A stretch of DNA of 64,000 nucleotides from Tricholomella constricta (taxonomy: Eukaryota; Basidiomycota; Agaricomycetes; Agaricales; Lyophyllaceae), in contig JAACJP010000017.1 in assembly GCA_013368375.1 (NCBI GenBank), forward strand, positions 744,001 to 808,000. The letters run 5' to 3'. Under the pieces are notes generated by a model, which had not been told where the DNA came from, made no database searches, and saw nothing but the letters and a program-made list of their open reading frames with translations. Position 1 is the first letter of the stretch; each line of letters opens with the position of its first letter. A program made the position numbers and the translations under genes. Shown here in pieces: positions 1 to 14,670 of the stretch.

Positions 1-178
1 AGAGGAGGAATAGCCACGTGATGTTCAACGAGGGACGACGTTGCGAAATGAATGGAGAAACGATAAGCTGGCAATAGATTATCAATAAATTTACTGGAGA
101 GAATACAAGTGATAATCGAAGGGATTCTGATACAATGTGTACGGCTACAATTGAGGATGAATCAAGAGAAAGGAAGCC
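1..178. other. 3' flank of the condensin gene
   Basis: This short stretch lies downstream of the condensin stop codon on the minus strand. Nothing recognisable is seen in it. Confidence 0.4.
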
Positions 179-3100
179 TCATATGTCCCCGTCATCAGAC
201 GACACCTCCAGATCCTCGTGTTCGTCAGACATAACTTCTTCATCACTGCCTGAGCCATCCTCACTCGAAATTGTGCGGCCTTCATTCCTGGGTGTGACAG
301 CATTATCAGACTCGTCGTCCATGAGAGGAGCCTTCTTCGTCCGCGAATTTCTGCCCAACGATAGATCAAATCATGCCCAAACCACAAAAGATGACACGCA
401 ACACACCGAGAGCTTTTTACCCGAGTTTTCTTGCGGGAAAGTGGTGAAGTTGGTGCTCCCGAATCTGGAGTATATACCCGCCTATGCAGCGTTGAGCATC
501 ACTTCTGCCGATTTTCCCCACCCAACTTACTTGACTCCTTTCCTTTTCGGTGTCACTATCAGCGGAACGGGAGTCGCCATGTCGTCCTCCACTTCAACGT
601 CTCCATCTTCAGATGTAGGTGGACTGAAGCCGTTGTTAATTAAAGAAGATCACAGCCATACAGTAACGGATTACTTACGTGACGTCGCGATTTCGGGGCG
701 TCGGTGCTGATATCATGGGTTTCGCCGATACCCCTTTACGCCGGGTGGGGGTAGGGGAGCTAGAAAAGGATAAAATCAAGAACATCTGTTTCGGAAAATT
801 CTTCTGTTCTCCTCACCTTGGTACATCGTCATCGGCTGAAGACAACTGTTCACTCTCATTTCCATCACTGGACATGGTCAGCGCTCCGTCACAGCACTTC
901 GTCATGAAAAGGATCTACCTCGGGACAAGACTATGTCTCCGCGAAGGGACGGCTGATTCCTCCACATGCCCTGTGCTCTCCTCGGGGGGGTCAACGTTGA
1001 TAAAGTTGTAAACCTCGAGGAATTCCTCATCCAGGTATTTCGAAGGATCAATGCGCTGAATCTCCTTCGCGAATATCTTCGTGAAGCGAGTCTTAAATCT
1101 GTCGAATATCTTCTCCAGGGAGGCGTCTTGAAAAGGGCATTGCTGACAATGGTCAAGGAAAGGAAGTTAAAGCAATGATTCTGGAAATACTGATGCTCTA
1201 CTCACCTCTTGACGGTGGCTGAGTAAAATGTTGAGTTTGTGTATCGAACGAGAATCCAGGCCAGGCATTATGTGGAGATGGCCAAGGAGCTGGCACAGCA
1301 CCTTGAGTTCCTCGTCTTGAGATTGCACTAAATGAACATATCTCGGGCACGCTTGACGAGAGGCCATACCTGATCGCTCAGAATCGTACAAAGCTCCGAG
1401 AATATCAATCGCCACCTCAACATGGGCATTATGCCCATGAGGTTCAGTTTCCAAGCTAAAAAATGCTGTCATGTCAAAGGGCCCGAACGAAGGACACCGA
1501 ACTCGATGATACGCACATCTTGGCACTCTTCTGCGGATCCATCCAGTCTAACAAGAGGAGGCCAAACTGCTGCGGTGTAATCATTTCCTGATCATCGTCA
1601 AAGTTTTCTCGAGCATGCATGTAGAGATCGAATGCAGTGATAAATATCTATAACTTGTCAGATCCCAAGCAGGTAGCATAGGCAAAGAACACACACCGAT
1701 TGCATTTGCTGCTGGTTCTTGGGCGCGGAATAGCAATATACAGGGAAGAAATACGATAGACACTGCCGTAGCTCTTGATTCATGGATGTAGTGGGGGAAA
1801 CATACGTCAAAACAAGGCAGGTTAAAACCTAAAGGGACGGAAGTGAAATTGTTATTTTTTGAGCGAAACGCTACGCCCTACCTGAGGGTCGGTTATCAAT
1901 CCTAACAGAAGAATTTTCGACAGCCCGACACATATGACTGCTTGAATGGCTGCCGATTCCTCAGCTTCGAGCGTTTGCAACAGGAAATTGATAATTTTCT
2001 GCGCCTGAAGTAACACACACCGCCTGAGTCTTGGTACATGACATTATTCACATTGGAAGGGTGACTTACAATATCCTCAGAGCGAGCAAAGAACTCCTGT
2101 TCGTACATGATCAGGAGGTCGAAGATGACCTGCAGTACTCGCAGCTTGATATTCTCGGGCGCACTTTGCACTTGGCCGAGGAATAATTGGAAAGAGCTTA
2201 ATGCCATATTCTTCAAAGAAAAAAAACCGTCAGTGGAATGCAACGACAGCACAAGGCTAAGAAGATACCTTCGCAATCAGACAGCAGAGCCCAAGGCTCA
2301 CAAGACCCTTCTCTCGCATTGCCAGTTCCTTTCGCTTCACCGAAGGGATTATAAGGTCAGTCAAAATACCTTCCAGGGTGGAATTTTCTTCGAAGGTCTG
2401 TCGCAAAGCAACTGAGTCGATGCTCAGTGCAAAGACCAGAATGAAACTTACACCGTCGACGCGTTCGAGCATGCCAATGCAAAGAGTAAGGCATCGTATA
2501 TCCCTGATATCAGCCTCCGCGCATTCTTCGGGACTCATATCATCGCGGGGCTTAATCCGCTGTATCGACCTCTCCTTCATAATCGTCATCTGCGTATTAT
2601 CCGCCTGACTTTCATCATTCTGAAGAGGACGTGATGTAACATCAGCGTGATTCCTACACTTGACAAGTAGACATACCAGAACACTTCTGCCGTCGTTAAC
2701 CTCCGGATCTTCTCCTTCGCGGAGGTCAATGATAATTTCCACCACGACTCGGATTAGCTCGCGCTCCGTTGGTAGGATCTCCTTGAGAATGTCGAGGCAT
2801 GGGTTGAGGAGACCAGGTGGCAGTTCCGGGTGCGCGATCATATCCTCTGAGCCCGAGCAGATCAATGTGAATGAAGATGAAGAAACCCTTTGAAGACACG
2901 AATGACTCACTGACAACAGAAAACACCTTCCGCCTCCCAATCTCATCCATATAGTCTAATTTCAGCGCCATCCTCAACATCTCCCCGAGTATCACTTCTT
3001 GCTTCGCTAATTCTTCTTCGCACTTCTCAACTTCCTCTTCGTCGTTCGATCCTCCAGGGTTCAAAAATACGACGTTCTCCATGTCCTGCAGTACATCCAA

Positions 3101-4612
3101 CAGCGCGTTGTATGATTCCTGCAGATGAAATGCGAATGCGGTTACGACGGGTAACGAAGCTGCTTCTAGGCGCGCCTCATTTTTTGTCGACAGACAATGC
3201 TCGATAAAAACTCGTGCGAGGATTGCAGATTCGGGAGTGAGCTCCTTCCAGTATGCATCTGTGGAGGTGTGAGCGAAATTGACACGTAAATGAACTTCGC
3301 GCACCTACCAGGAAAGATGAAAGCATCAGGAATATTGGGTCTCGTAACAAATATCGAGAGGACCGCGTCCACGGCCACTGCCTCTCCCGGTCCCACCACG
3401 TCAAAGACCGCTAGAAATTTCAATAAGGCTTTCATTACACCCCCATCGTCTCCAACCCAGGTATACTCCTCTGCTTCACTGGGTTCTGCATGGACAATAT
3501 CGAACCAGTTTGCGGCAAGCTTTCCGGCAGCCACCCTAACACTGGGTTCCCGATCACCAAGCCCGTCCTTAATCACCAATTCGCGCTGGGAAATGGTAAG
3601 TTGTCGCGGGTGTTCTAATTTCGAATGCAGAACATTAAAGAAGACGAGTTTACGCGTTAACGCGTCGGTGTCGCGTGTGCGACTGAGAATGGTGTCAATT
3701 GTTGTTGAAATCAACGGAACATGCACCAAAGCTGCGCGCCGGACTTCACTAGAGGGCAGCGTGAAGGGATGGACATTCAATTGCGGGCGTAGTCACGTAC
3801 GGAGCAGGATCATATAACATCACATCGAGGAGAACCTCGAGGATGGTCTTCTCGCCTTGCTCGCCGTCATCAGGATCTTCGCTTCCTACGAGTTTGGAAA
3901 GTGCAGTGACGGCGTGCACGCGTATGGAAGGCTCTTTGTCATGAATCCGTTCCATCAAACCATCTCGGAGGACATCATATGTATCCTCACTGCGAGGCGG
4001 CATGAGCCATGATTGGGGGATGCATGATAGAAAACATACTCGATCTCCCCGAGGTGTGATATCATTTCAGAAACGATGCAGACTGCGCGATACCTCGTGG
4101 CCTTATTCTTTGCGACGAAGCCTTGCAGCAGCCACTTGAGCAGACGTGCTACGAACCGTGATGCTATAGTGTCATCCGCATCTTCGGTAAGGCGCGCAGA
4201 TATGGAACTTGATGGGTCATTGAGAGCTTTCTCCTTATCCGCAGAGACTAGAGTAAGAAATACATCAACAGACAACGCAAATATCTCAGGGGTAACACGC
4301 ACCTTTCTCGTTCATGAACTTCACGTACGATCCTATAAACCTGACCACTCGGTCCGCCGTCACCACACCTTTCTTGACCACCAAGATCCGATTGACCATA
4401 TCAATGAACGTATCTCCAAATTTCCGCTCTCCCACAAGCTTTATAGCAGCCCCATTCTTCGCTGATTGTGTAACGCCACCGGCTTGTTGATGGAGTTTAT
4501 GAAGCGCAACACAATTCTTGCGGTGGTTCGCGAGCGTGAGTTGAGCCTGATCGAAGATGTAAGCAAGGGATTCTTGAAGTTTACTAAGAGTATCAGGCGA
4601 TTTGGAGACCAT
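179..4612 (-). CDS. YCG1: Condensin complex subunit 3 (CAP-G/Ycg1/Cnd3 family), multi-exon
   Basis: This is the HEAT-repeat, non-SMC subunit of condensin, which helps load and hold the complex on mitotic chromosomes. Translation starts at 4612 (MVSKSPDTLSKLQESL) and the first exon ends at 4303. Its conserved block runs FGDTFIDMVNRIL..VTADRVVRFIGSYVKFMNEK. Later exons carry typical HEAT helices such as EPSIRVHAVTALSKL (3749-4003), EVRRAALVHVPL and GDREPSVRVAAGKLA (about 3300-3730), the conserved C-terminal domain with PELPPGLLNPCLDILKEILP (2257-2850), QKIINFLLQTLEAEE (about 1880-2010), and LEKIFDRFKTRFTKIFAKEI (about 1000-1130). The tail is acidic, ending SSDDGDI before a stop at 179-181. Introns are short with GT..AG ends. 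Total length is roughly 1,050-1,100 residues, usual for the family. I see no frameshift, so the gene looks intact; exact internal exon borders were only partly worked out. Confidence 0.93.
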
Positions 4613-5182
4613 TGCAGGAGCAATACGAGGATGAGGACGAGAAATGCTCACTGTGGAAGAATGTTGATTGTTGAACGTGATCGATTTGTGTTGTCGTTTG
4701 CTTGAGTGTATTGACGCGTTGTTGTTTGCATAGACCTTAGGTACTAAAGCAGACAGACTTCGCCACACTGACAGGAGGTAAATCTGCTCTTAGATAGGCC
4801 AGAAAAATCGAAGGGTGAATGATTTCACAGAGAGTACATCCATCGGCAGGATGGACGTCACAAGGCAAGGCCATCGGATCCATGCAACTCTTCTTTTTCT
4901 ACTACTTGAAAATCGCGAAGCACAGAACTAATTGGACCTCACAGCATCCAGCCTTTGTATATTGGAGAGCATGATAAAGAGATGGTATATATACATATAT
5001 ATAATCAAGAAACCATTTAAAGAAGAGACCAAGGACAGGGCGACACTTGGCGACACTTGTGGCTCAAAGACAAGATTGATTGTTGGACCTTATTTGTCAA
5101 AATCAGCACATGCATTGGTGACAAGAGGCAATATTACATGCAACACTCCTTTCTGACTTGTACCACACTTGCACCTTTGGTG
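4613..5182. promoter_or_regulatory. Divergent intergenic region with TA-rich tract
   Basis: This 570-bp gap separates the condensin gene (minus) from the plus-strand gene starting at 5183, so it must hold both promoters. An AT-rich run with several TATATA-like words lies at about 4984-5008. No other element was recognised. Confidence 0.4.
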
Positions 5183-8100
5183 ATGAAAACTACGGGCACG
5201 GGCTCGAAACATTCTCCTATCGCCATTTACGACTCAGAGGATGAAGTCCTCCAAGAACTTGTTGGCGAAGGAAGCTTCGATCCAAACCCACCATTCCACA
5301 ACCGGCTCCCTGGGACCGATCAGCGGGAAAAACTATCGCGGAACTGGGCGATGTCAACAGAAAGAGGCAAAGGAAATTCCAAACTTTCAGATCTTGAGGG
5401 TGATGGCTTCATTAATTCTGCTGGTTTTTCAGTACATTGATGTTGTGTTCGTTGTTTTTTAGGTAAACGACCACAGAAACGCAAAAGAGTAACAGATGAT
5501 TCACAGGGTGTGCCACTCGCAGGTCCCAGCCAATCACTTCATAATTTGCCCAACCATTCTCCTGCCGTCATGAGCAAGAAAGCCAAAAAACGGCGACGCA
5601 AACTGGAGCGTCAGGTCATGGAGGTAGAGGCACACCCACCGAGGCACCAGGCGTGGGCGAAGGGCACCAAATATCTTGTCACGGACTCGACTTCATCTCC
5701 TATGCTGCCATCCCGGCAAGCAATTGGTGGAGGATACAGTAAAACCTACCTTCAGCCCGAGATTTCAAGGCCCTTTTCTCCATACAGCGTTATGTATCCT
5801 CCAACTCAACACGCTGCAGAAAGTCCAGCTGCATCTTCATCCGCCTGGGTTGCATCTATGGCAATGGCTGCTGAGGCTCCCGCACAAGTCAGGCCTAAGG
5901 ACTGGGAGTCATATCCAAACTGGGTAGATCCTCTTGAGCGTATACCCCCACGTCCAGGCTTTAATGCACACAATCTTCCAACCCAGTGGCATTTACCCCA
6001 AAGGCCAGCTGAATCAGCATCCTTGCCTCCTCTTGCCCCCGCTCCTGCACTCATACAGGCCATTGGTATGAAGCCTGAGCATGATCCATCCAGCAAACAT
6101 GGCCTGTACCAGATTCCTCCTGCGTCTTCGCTATCGAAAGGTGAGGCGGCGCCGTACATCCCGAACCCTGCCCGTACTCTCGTGATGGAACAATTGCCAA
6201 AGTCGCACCGCACCACAGACTTCGTTAATTCGTGGAGTAAATCGGCCTGTGGTGCCTATCCTGTCTACACGTCCATCGATCCACCTGCTGCGAAGGCTTT
6301 AGTGGAATTTGCTACCGCAGAACTGGCTCGAAAAGCCTGGGGCAGCCCCCGGCTCGGTGCAGCCCTAGTCGGACTGAAGACTCACCAGCTCAAAGGCCGA
6401 CCCAGGGAAGACCTCATCAAGGTTTGGTGGTATCGAGTGCATGGAGTTGGGGCGAATGCTGGGGTTGGCGAAATAGAGGAGGGCGAGATACAGGGTGACG
6501 CTGCGGAGAAAGAGGTAGAGGTCCCCGTAAAGAAGGAGACGAAGAAAGAGAGGAAGGCGAGGCTGGCAAAGGAACGACAGGCAAAGCAGGCTGCTCTTCC
6601 AAAACCCAAAACTGCGGCACCTCCTATTCAATCGCCTTCTCAAGCAGCAGCTGCCCTCTTGCCCGACCTTTCCAGGATTCCAACCACTGCGTCCTCGCCG
6701 TTCCCTCTGCCTTCCAATCCTGCCGACTCCCGCATCGAGCATCAGACTCTATATTCATATTATCCCACGACGCCACCAGCCCATTCTCATCCTGCGCAAC
6801 ACCATCTTCTTACCTCCGCACCCGTTTTACCTTCTCAACAGGCTTCACCCCATCGCGTGCCGCTTTTGCCGCAGTCTGCTCTCGAGACGCAGTGGCGTCT
6901 CAAACACGAACTTCCCAAGAAACCAACAGCGATGCCATATACGCCCTCTGCATCTCGTAGTACTCCTTTTCAAGATGGATATATCGCGTCATCTATCGCT
7001 TCATCCAAGTCCCCATCTCCAGTACAAATATCTTCACATCTCACAGAGCCTCAGCCCTCAACACCTACGCACCACACCTCTTCCGCGGCTTATGAAGACA
7101 TGGACGTTGATGACGACATGGAGCTGGAGTCGCCCCAAACGGGGAAACTCGCCCATATTGATACTCCATTGCCAGCGCCCATCACAGACTACGCTGCGAC
7201 TGCGACGGCATCAACTCCAATTCCTGTTGCGTTCGTTCCTATCCCGGCAACTAAACACCACGATGACATGAACGGCACGCAGCCTATATTCGCTACAGCT
7301 AAATCCTGCGACACAACTACAGCCACAACGTCTACTGCATCTGTGTTCGAACTCGACCCCATTCCACCTCCTGCCACTATCAACTCCCCGACTTTGTCGG
7401 CCACACCGCCACTTGAGCCTCGTGCAATGAAGAATGCTCCGAAAGGCCCTAGTTTTGCCAAACGCTCCCTTATGGCGCGACACAAGGAGCTAGAGGATAG
7501 GATAGCGCGGAGTAAAATGGAGCTCAGCCTCATTCGGACAACGGCGATGCCGATTTCGACAATAGATCGGTCTATTCCAATAGCTGCGTCGCCCGTGTCT
7601 ACAAATGATGACTTGGATAAGCAGGCCATGGAGGATCGCCTGAGGTCGTTGGTACTACGAAGCCAAAAACACAGAATGAGGAGCTCCGCCTCTGCAAGCA
7701 CCTCGGCAACTAGCACCGATCCTCCTTCGATCTCGCAGAGCTCAGCATCATCCACTCCGTCCTCCACCGTGACGGTCCTATCTCCTGAATTTCCGTCCAG
7801 TGCCGTCTCTTCAGTCAGCTCGCACAGCTTTTCCTGGGACAACCTCGCTGTCTCCTTTATCACCGAGACCATTGAAACCATTAAAGCTACGCCTCCGCCA
7901 ACACTGCCACCAGCGCCGACCGCCAAGCCATACCAATCAAACTCGACTTCAGCCACGACGACCACAACCAAACTCGAACTCGCTGCAAAGCAAAGACGGC
8001 TAGAAGCACAGATCGCGGAGAGCAAGATCCTAATGGCGAAACTGGGGCAGGCGCAGACAAAGCAGGAGCGGGAGAGCATCCTGGCTGTTATGCGTGAACG

Positions 8101-8459
8101 AAGCCGGTGTGTCTTCGTTTCTCTTCCTCCATTCCGCGTCGGTGTGGGCTCCGCTCTATGGCGACGGGGAATGTACGTTACGCAGCAGCTGAGTAATGTT
8201 TTTCTGTTCGTGCGACTTTTGTGATTACAGGATGATGGAGCACGACGGCGCTGCGACCAATACATCAACGCCAACCCCGAGTCAAGGGCAGCCGAAACCA
8301 CCACAAGTACACCCGCAACCGTCAATGAACGCTGGTTATACGCAAACCCGCCAGACGCAGGTGGCGAAGACGTGGGTTGGGTCGCACGAGCATACTGGAG
8401 TCTTTATCGTCAGCGATGACGAGGAGGATGACGATCGCGACTGCGACGATGCGGCTTGA
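5183..8459 (+). CDS. Large disordered protein with an RRM-like fold and C-terminal coiled coil, function unknown
   Basis: Three exons (5183-5399, 5463-8106, 8231-8459) give 1,029 residues; both introns have GT..AG ends and keep the frame. The start was chosen at MKTTGTGSKHSPIAIYDSEDE, after which the exon splices into a basic stretch (KRPQKRKRVT). Most of the protein is Pro/Ser/Thr-rich low complexity. One folded block at about residues 310-398 (RTLVMEQLPKSHRTTDFVNSW..ALVEFATAELARKAW) has the beta-alpha-beta pattern of an RNA-recognition motif and is followed by an acidic/basic linker (EIEEGEIQGD, KKETKKERKARLAKERQ). Two helical, coiled-coil-like segments lie near the C-terminus (KRSLMARHKELEDRIARSK and LAAKQRRLEAQIAESKILMAK). 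The tail is acidic (SDDEEDDDRD). A nuclear RNA-related role is only an inference; I do not recognise a named orthologue. Confidence 0.85.
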
Positions 8460-10582
<2,123 letters not shown>

Positions 10583-11914
10583 TATTGGAATCACCAATCG
10601 TTCCCAGCCCCGGCGTAGTTGAGAGCGTCGTAGGCTCTGTTCGAGTTTCTGTACACGTATCACCTTTTTTGCTTGTCGCACCTTGTACCACGCATTCTCT
10701 TTCTTGAGGCAATATCAGCATTTCATATCTCGAAATTCATTCAAATTGAAAGGCACATCGATTATCATCAAGAGCCGGCAACCAACTCTCCATGCTGATC
10801 CTGGTACTAGCTGGAGAATGAATTGTCAAGTGAGAGTTAGTCCTTACTTGACGGATGTCCTTCCCTGATGTTATATCCTGATGAGAGGTAACCGGGACTT
10901 GACCGGGACCGATTGATATGTGCCTAGTGCCTCTAGTGCCTGTTTGAATAGGCGTGCGAATTGACTTTTGCATCATAATTAATCACACTGATGCAAATAC
11001 GCTTCCCTCCTCAACTGAGCTCTGACACTCGTACACGCGCGGCGCAACGACCTGGCTTTGATGATAATACTGATCCAAGGCTGTACCAGGTCGTAGCGAA
11101 AGGCGCTACGTTAGGTTGGCGACCCACTCACCGTTGACCCTCACACCGCCTTCATCTTCCCTGCCAACTGGCCACTATCCAGCAACATAATTGCATCTAT
11201 CTCAACGCGGAGAGCTCATACACCAAAGACGATGCTTTGAATAGGACCGTGGCATCCTGTCAATGGGTCGCATGCTGCAATGAAGAAAGTGCCAGGGACA
11301 ACACCTTGCGACATCATATACTACAGGCTCGAGCTCCCTCCTGGATCCACTTCTGGTGACTGTGCTGTGGTCTCTGAATCTTAGAGCTTCTTCTTGGATG
11401 CATATTCTGAGATTCTCATTCAAAAGTCAGCATTACCTAGCCCGGAGCGCGGTTTCGTAGGAATAACTAGCAGTATATGAAACATCGTATCCTTGCGTTT
11501 TCAAGCTCACAGCCACATCACCCTCCTCAGAGACGCGGCTTCTCTCTGCTGACATTCCGTCGATTGAGGTGGACAGTCATTGTGATGCGGCTCTTGCGAT
11601 ATTTTTGACCTCCCTCGGCCCTATACCTTGTGCCACGAATTTCATCAACGGAAAGTTCGAAAGCGTCATTCGTACCTACCTGTGCCTTACTTGTGACTAC
11701 GGTAATCGACTCAAGCGTCGGTGGTTGGCAACTTTCTTCGACTTCTCGACATTTCGCCACGATGCCCCTGTTAAGAAGATGGCGCGAGGTCTATTAGGGT
11801 CAAGAACTGCAAGGTTTATATGAACCTCGAGGAATTTTGGTCGAACCATCGTTCTTTGCTTTCAATCTTTCGACCAATCTCGCCTGCTCTTTTCCCTCCG
11901 CGGCTCACTGTGCG
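10583..11914. other. Intergenic region
   Basis: About 1.3 kb with no convincing gene, RNA or repeat recognised. The last 80 nt are pyrimidine-rich and probably form the 5' leader of the DUF6593-like gene. Confidence 0.35.
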
Positions 11915-12439
11915 ATGTATCACAATCACCCTTACGATGGATGGGCAGAGTCAGGTCAAGGCCAATCCTCGCGCTGGGCCTCGAACCCGCCACCTTCTGT
12001 CCTTGGCGCGCTCCCTTACCCCAGCGTTACTTATGCCTCCAACCTCGTCACGTACCACATTACGAATTTCTCTCCCAACGTTCTCAACTCCAAGGTCGTT
12101 GGCCCAAACGGACAAGTGCAGTTCATCATCAAGACCGACAACGAGGTGCCTGGGTATACAGTCATCAAGGACCCTCAGCAAAACAGTATCGCGCTTGTTG
12201 AGTGGAAGTCCTCACCTATCGTCGAGATTCGCGGCCTCCTGGCGAAACAACCGGTGCGAAACTGGCTCAGCCTATCTCCCGACCGCAGGTCACTCTACGC
12301 CGTTGTTCCAATACATGACAGCATACTGACTTAAAGCTTGGAATACAGCGCCCGGTCTATGGAGGTTCGGGGTTCGAAATATATTTGGGCGCCACACAAT
12401 CAATCCATCAATGTAGGCGCTGATTTAGCTTTGACTTAA
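11915..12439 (+). CDS. Small DUF6593-like protein, possibly C-terminally shortened
   Basis: Two exons (11915-12288 and 12349-12439) encode about 154 residues. The start was placed at MYHNHPYDGWAE; an upstream in-frame ATG at 11837 lies in CT-rich, leader-like sequence and is less likely. The middle (VTYHITNFSPNV..VVGPNGQVQFII..NSIALVEWKSSPIVEIRG..WLSLSPDR) and, after the splice, SARSMEVRGSKYIWAP follow the pattern of DUF6593, a domain abundant in Agaricomycetes and of unknown function. The second half usually found in that domain is missing: the frame ends a few residues later (NVGADLALT). Either a further intron was missed or the gene is truncated. Confidence 0.62.
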
Positions 12440-14670
12440 GTAACGATGTGTTGATTTTATCACCTGGTTCATCTAGTTGCACGCCAGTGATTTTGCGCGC
12501 ACGTTTCTTGCGAATATCTCCAGGACCCAGACGTCCATCGCTATTCAGATAACCTCGGATGCCCTTCAGCAGAGATTGCTCGAGAGCATCATAATCGCGG
12601 CGCTCCTTCTGCAATGTGGTCGTAACATTGATTAGATCTATCCCACAATTCAGCTTGGACGCCCAAGTAGTATTACTTGCGACATTAGACCACAACGTCA
12701 TCATAGTCCACACTAATATCCCTACTTTCGTGCTTACTACCTTTTATCATACTAACACCTTCCTACTTGACTTCCGGCATTTCTAAGTTAATTTCGCACA
12801 TGACCTACGATATGGTACTGTTTTCGATTTAGCTCGATTAATAGACTCTTTTTCTGGAGGAGGAGGAGGAGGAGTATATTATACTGGCACGGTCCCCAAT
12901 TGGAACAACCAGTTCACTGCGGGTCTACTTAGGTTAATAACTATATACCTTAACAGCAACTCATCGCAGTACACACATACCTACTGATGGGGGCGGAGAT
13001 ACACGTCAGGAAAGCACAGCCGCCCTGGCCGCCTGCGGCAGGATGCAGCGGTTACAACCCAGTGGGAGCTGGCGCGCAATCCCCTGCTCACCAGCCTAAC
13101 TCCCCGCTGTCCAGGCGCCTGCCATACTGAGTGGTCAACTGTCCAACAGAGCATGCATGCATTTTTGTGTCGTATCTACAATCATTGTTCTGCTTCTGGG
13201 CTGGCAACACCGAAACGATTGTGCCAGACACGTCAAGGTCGCACGCATGTGCGAGCTCATCCATTATCACGGCTGCCCGCTTCATCCGATTCCCGTCCTC
13301 GATTGTTCTGACAGGGGTGCTCGGCTCAACGGAAAGCCAGCCCCATCGCTCGCTGCTGGGGTTAGGGTTTGTCGTCCCGGTCGTGCGTTGTGTCGAGCTC
13401 CCCATCGGCAACGACACTTGTCCACCACTGACCAGCGCACGACCGCATAGATCTGCTCCATGTCCTGTGCGCCGCTTATACGAAGCTTCTCTTCGCTGGT
13501 GGGAGTGGCAGCCTGCCCAATGCAGCAGTCATAGGCCTGTTTTTTGACTGGATTTTGAAATTCTGCCGTCTCGTTCGTCGACGGCCCACACATCGAGCCC
13601 AGATTCTCTGCAGGCCCGATGCTGAGTGGTATAGTTGGGCGCAGCAGCGGTTCTCCCGCACTGCTCTTCTCCCTGTACATAGTGCTGTCATTCACTTTCT
13701 GCCACTTTCTACTTTTTTGGTGATGGTGGTAAATGGTTTTTTCTTTGTATTCTCGAGCATTTTCGTGAAAATTTAGAAGCCGAGTTGCCCTGTGTTTGGT
13801 TGGGAGACGACCTGTTCAGCAAGCGGTCGCAAACAGAGCCTTGACTTTCACCACAACATTATTCCATCTCGGAGCAAAGGTTTGTAAATATCCGATCACG
13901 ATGGCATTCAAAACGAAGGTCACTTGGCTCAGCTAACTGTCTATTTTAAGAGATTCTCTTAGGACTCTGGAAAAACAACACAGCTGGGGAGCGCATGATG
14001 ATAACGACAACTGCTATGAGGCCTGTCTTTGATCATCGTGTGAAATCGATGTAAATGTTGCATCTGAGCTCACCATAAACTGGCCATGAGACTTTAATCG
14101 GGACATCAAAGCTAACAACCGACCAACGTAAGTTTTTCCATGAATACCGTGACACAGCCGTGCTGAAAGCCCTGCAGTTTCCGTTGCTGATCCTCTCCAC
14201 ACCCTCGTGGACGCAGAAAATAGTGCAGAGATTGGTCGACATGGACACACATGATATCCTCCACAAGTGGTTGTGCTGGTCACGTTCTCCTGACATGTAT
14301 TCGTCGCGGATCCGAGTTGCGAGTTTTGACGCTCGTTTTTACCTTCGTCAACTCCATTCAGGAATGTACAGAGCTGCTCTTGCTCGTCCTGTGGCATACG
14401 GCTCGCGTTTCCGCAAAGGCACTGCTCTGGCTGGGAACTGCTGGTGGGGGTCATCGTGACCGTCCAGATGATCCTCTCACTCTCTCAATATGCGGTCTCG
14501 GGAACAGTCTTTGCCAGCGTATTCGCCGGTCCATCGGATTAATACGTTCCTCACAAGACCATTCCATATGGCGTCCAGGCCATTTCGATTTCTATAAAAT
14601 CGCTCGCAACTTTGAGAATTTTAGAAACCAACCCTAGGTTCCAATTTTTCTACCCTCCTCTGAATCCCAA
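12440..14670. other. Intergenic region with possible decayed minus-strand coding pieces
   Basis: This 2.2-kb gap has no gene I can name. A minus-strand open frame at 12408-12713 (containing YDALEQSLLKGIRGYLNSDG) and others at about 13,090-13,690 and 14,014-14,454 have protein-like composition, but no family match and no consistent splicing could be made. They may be remnants of a lineage-specific gene. A short (GGA)n run lies at about 12857-12873. Confidence 0.3.

Noticed and set aside
7189..8325. Long minus-strand open frame (378 codons)
   Set aside because: It lies antisense to the Ser/Pro-rich coding exon of the plus-strand gene, has low-complexity composition and no domain; it is a shadow.
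13282..13695. Minus-strand open frame with protein-like composition
   Set aside because: No conserved domain and no splice structure linking it to neighbouring frames; kept only as a possible remnant.
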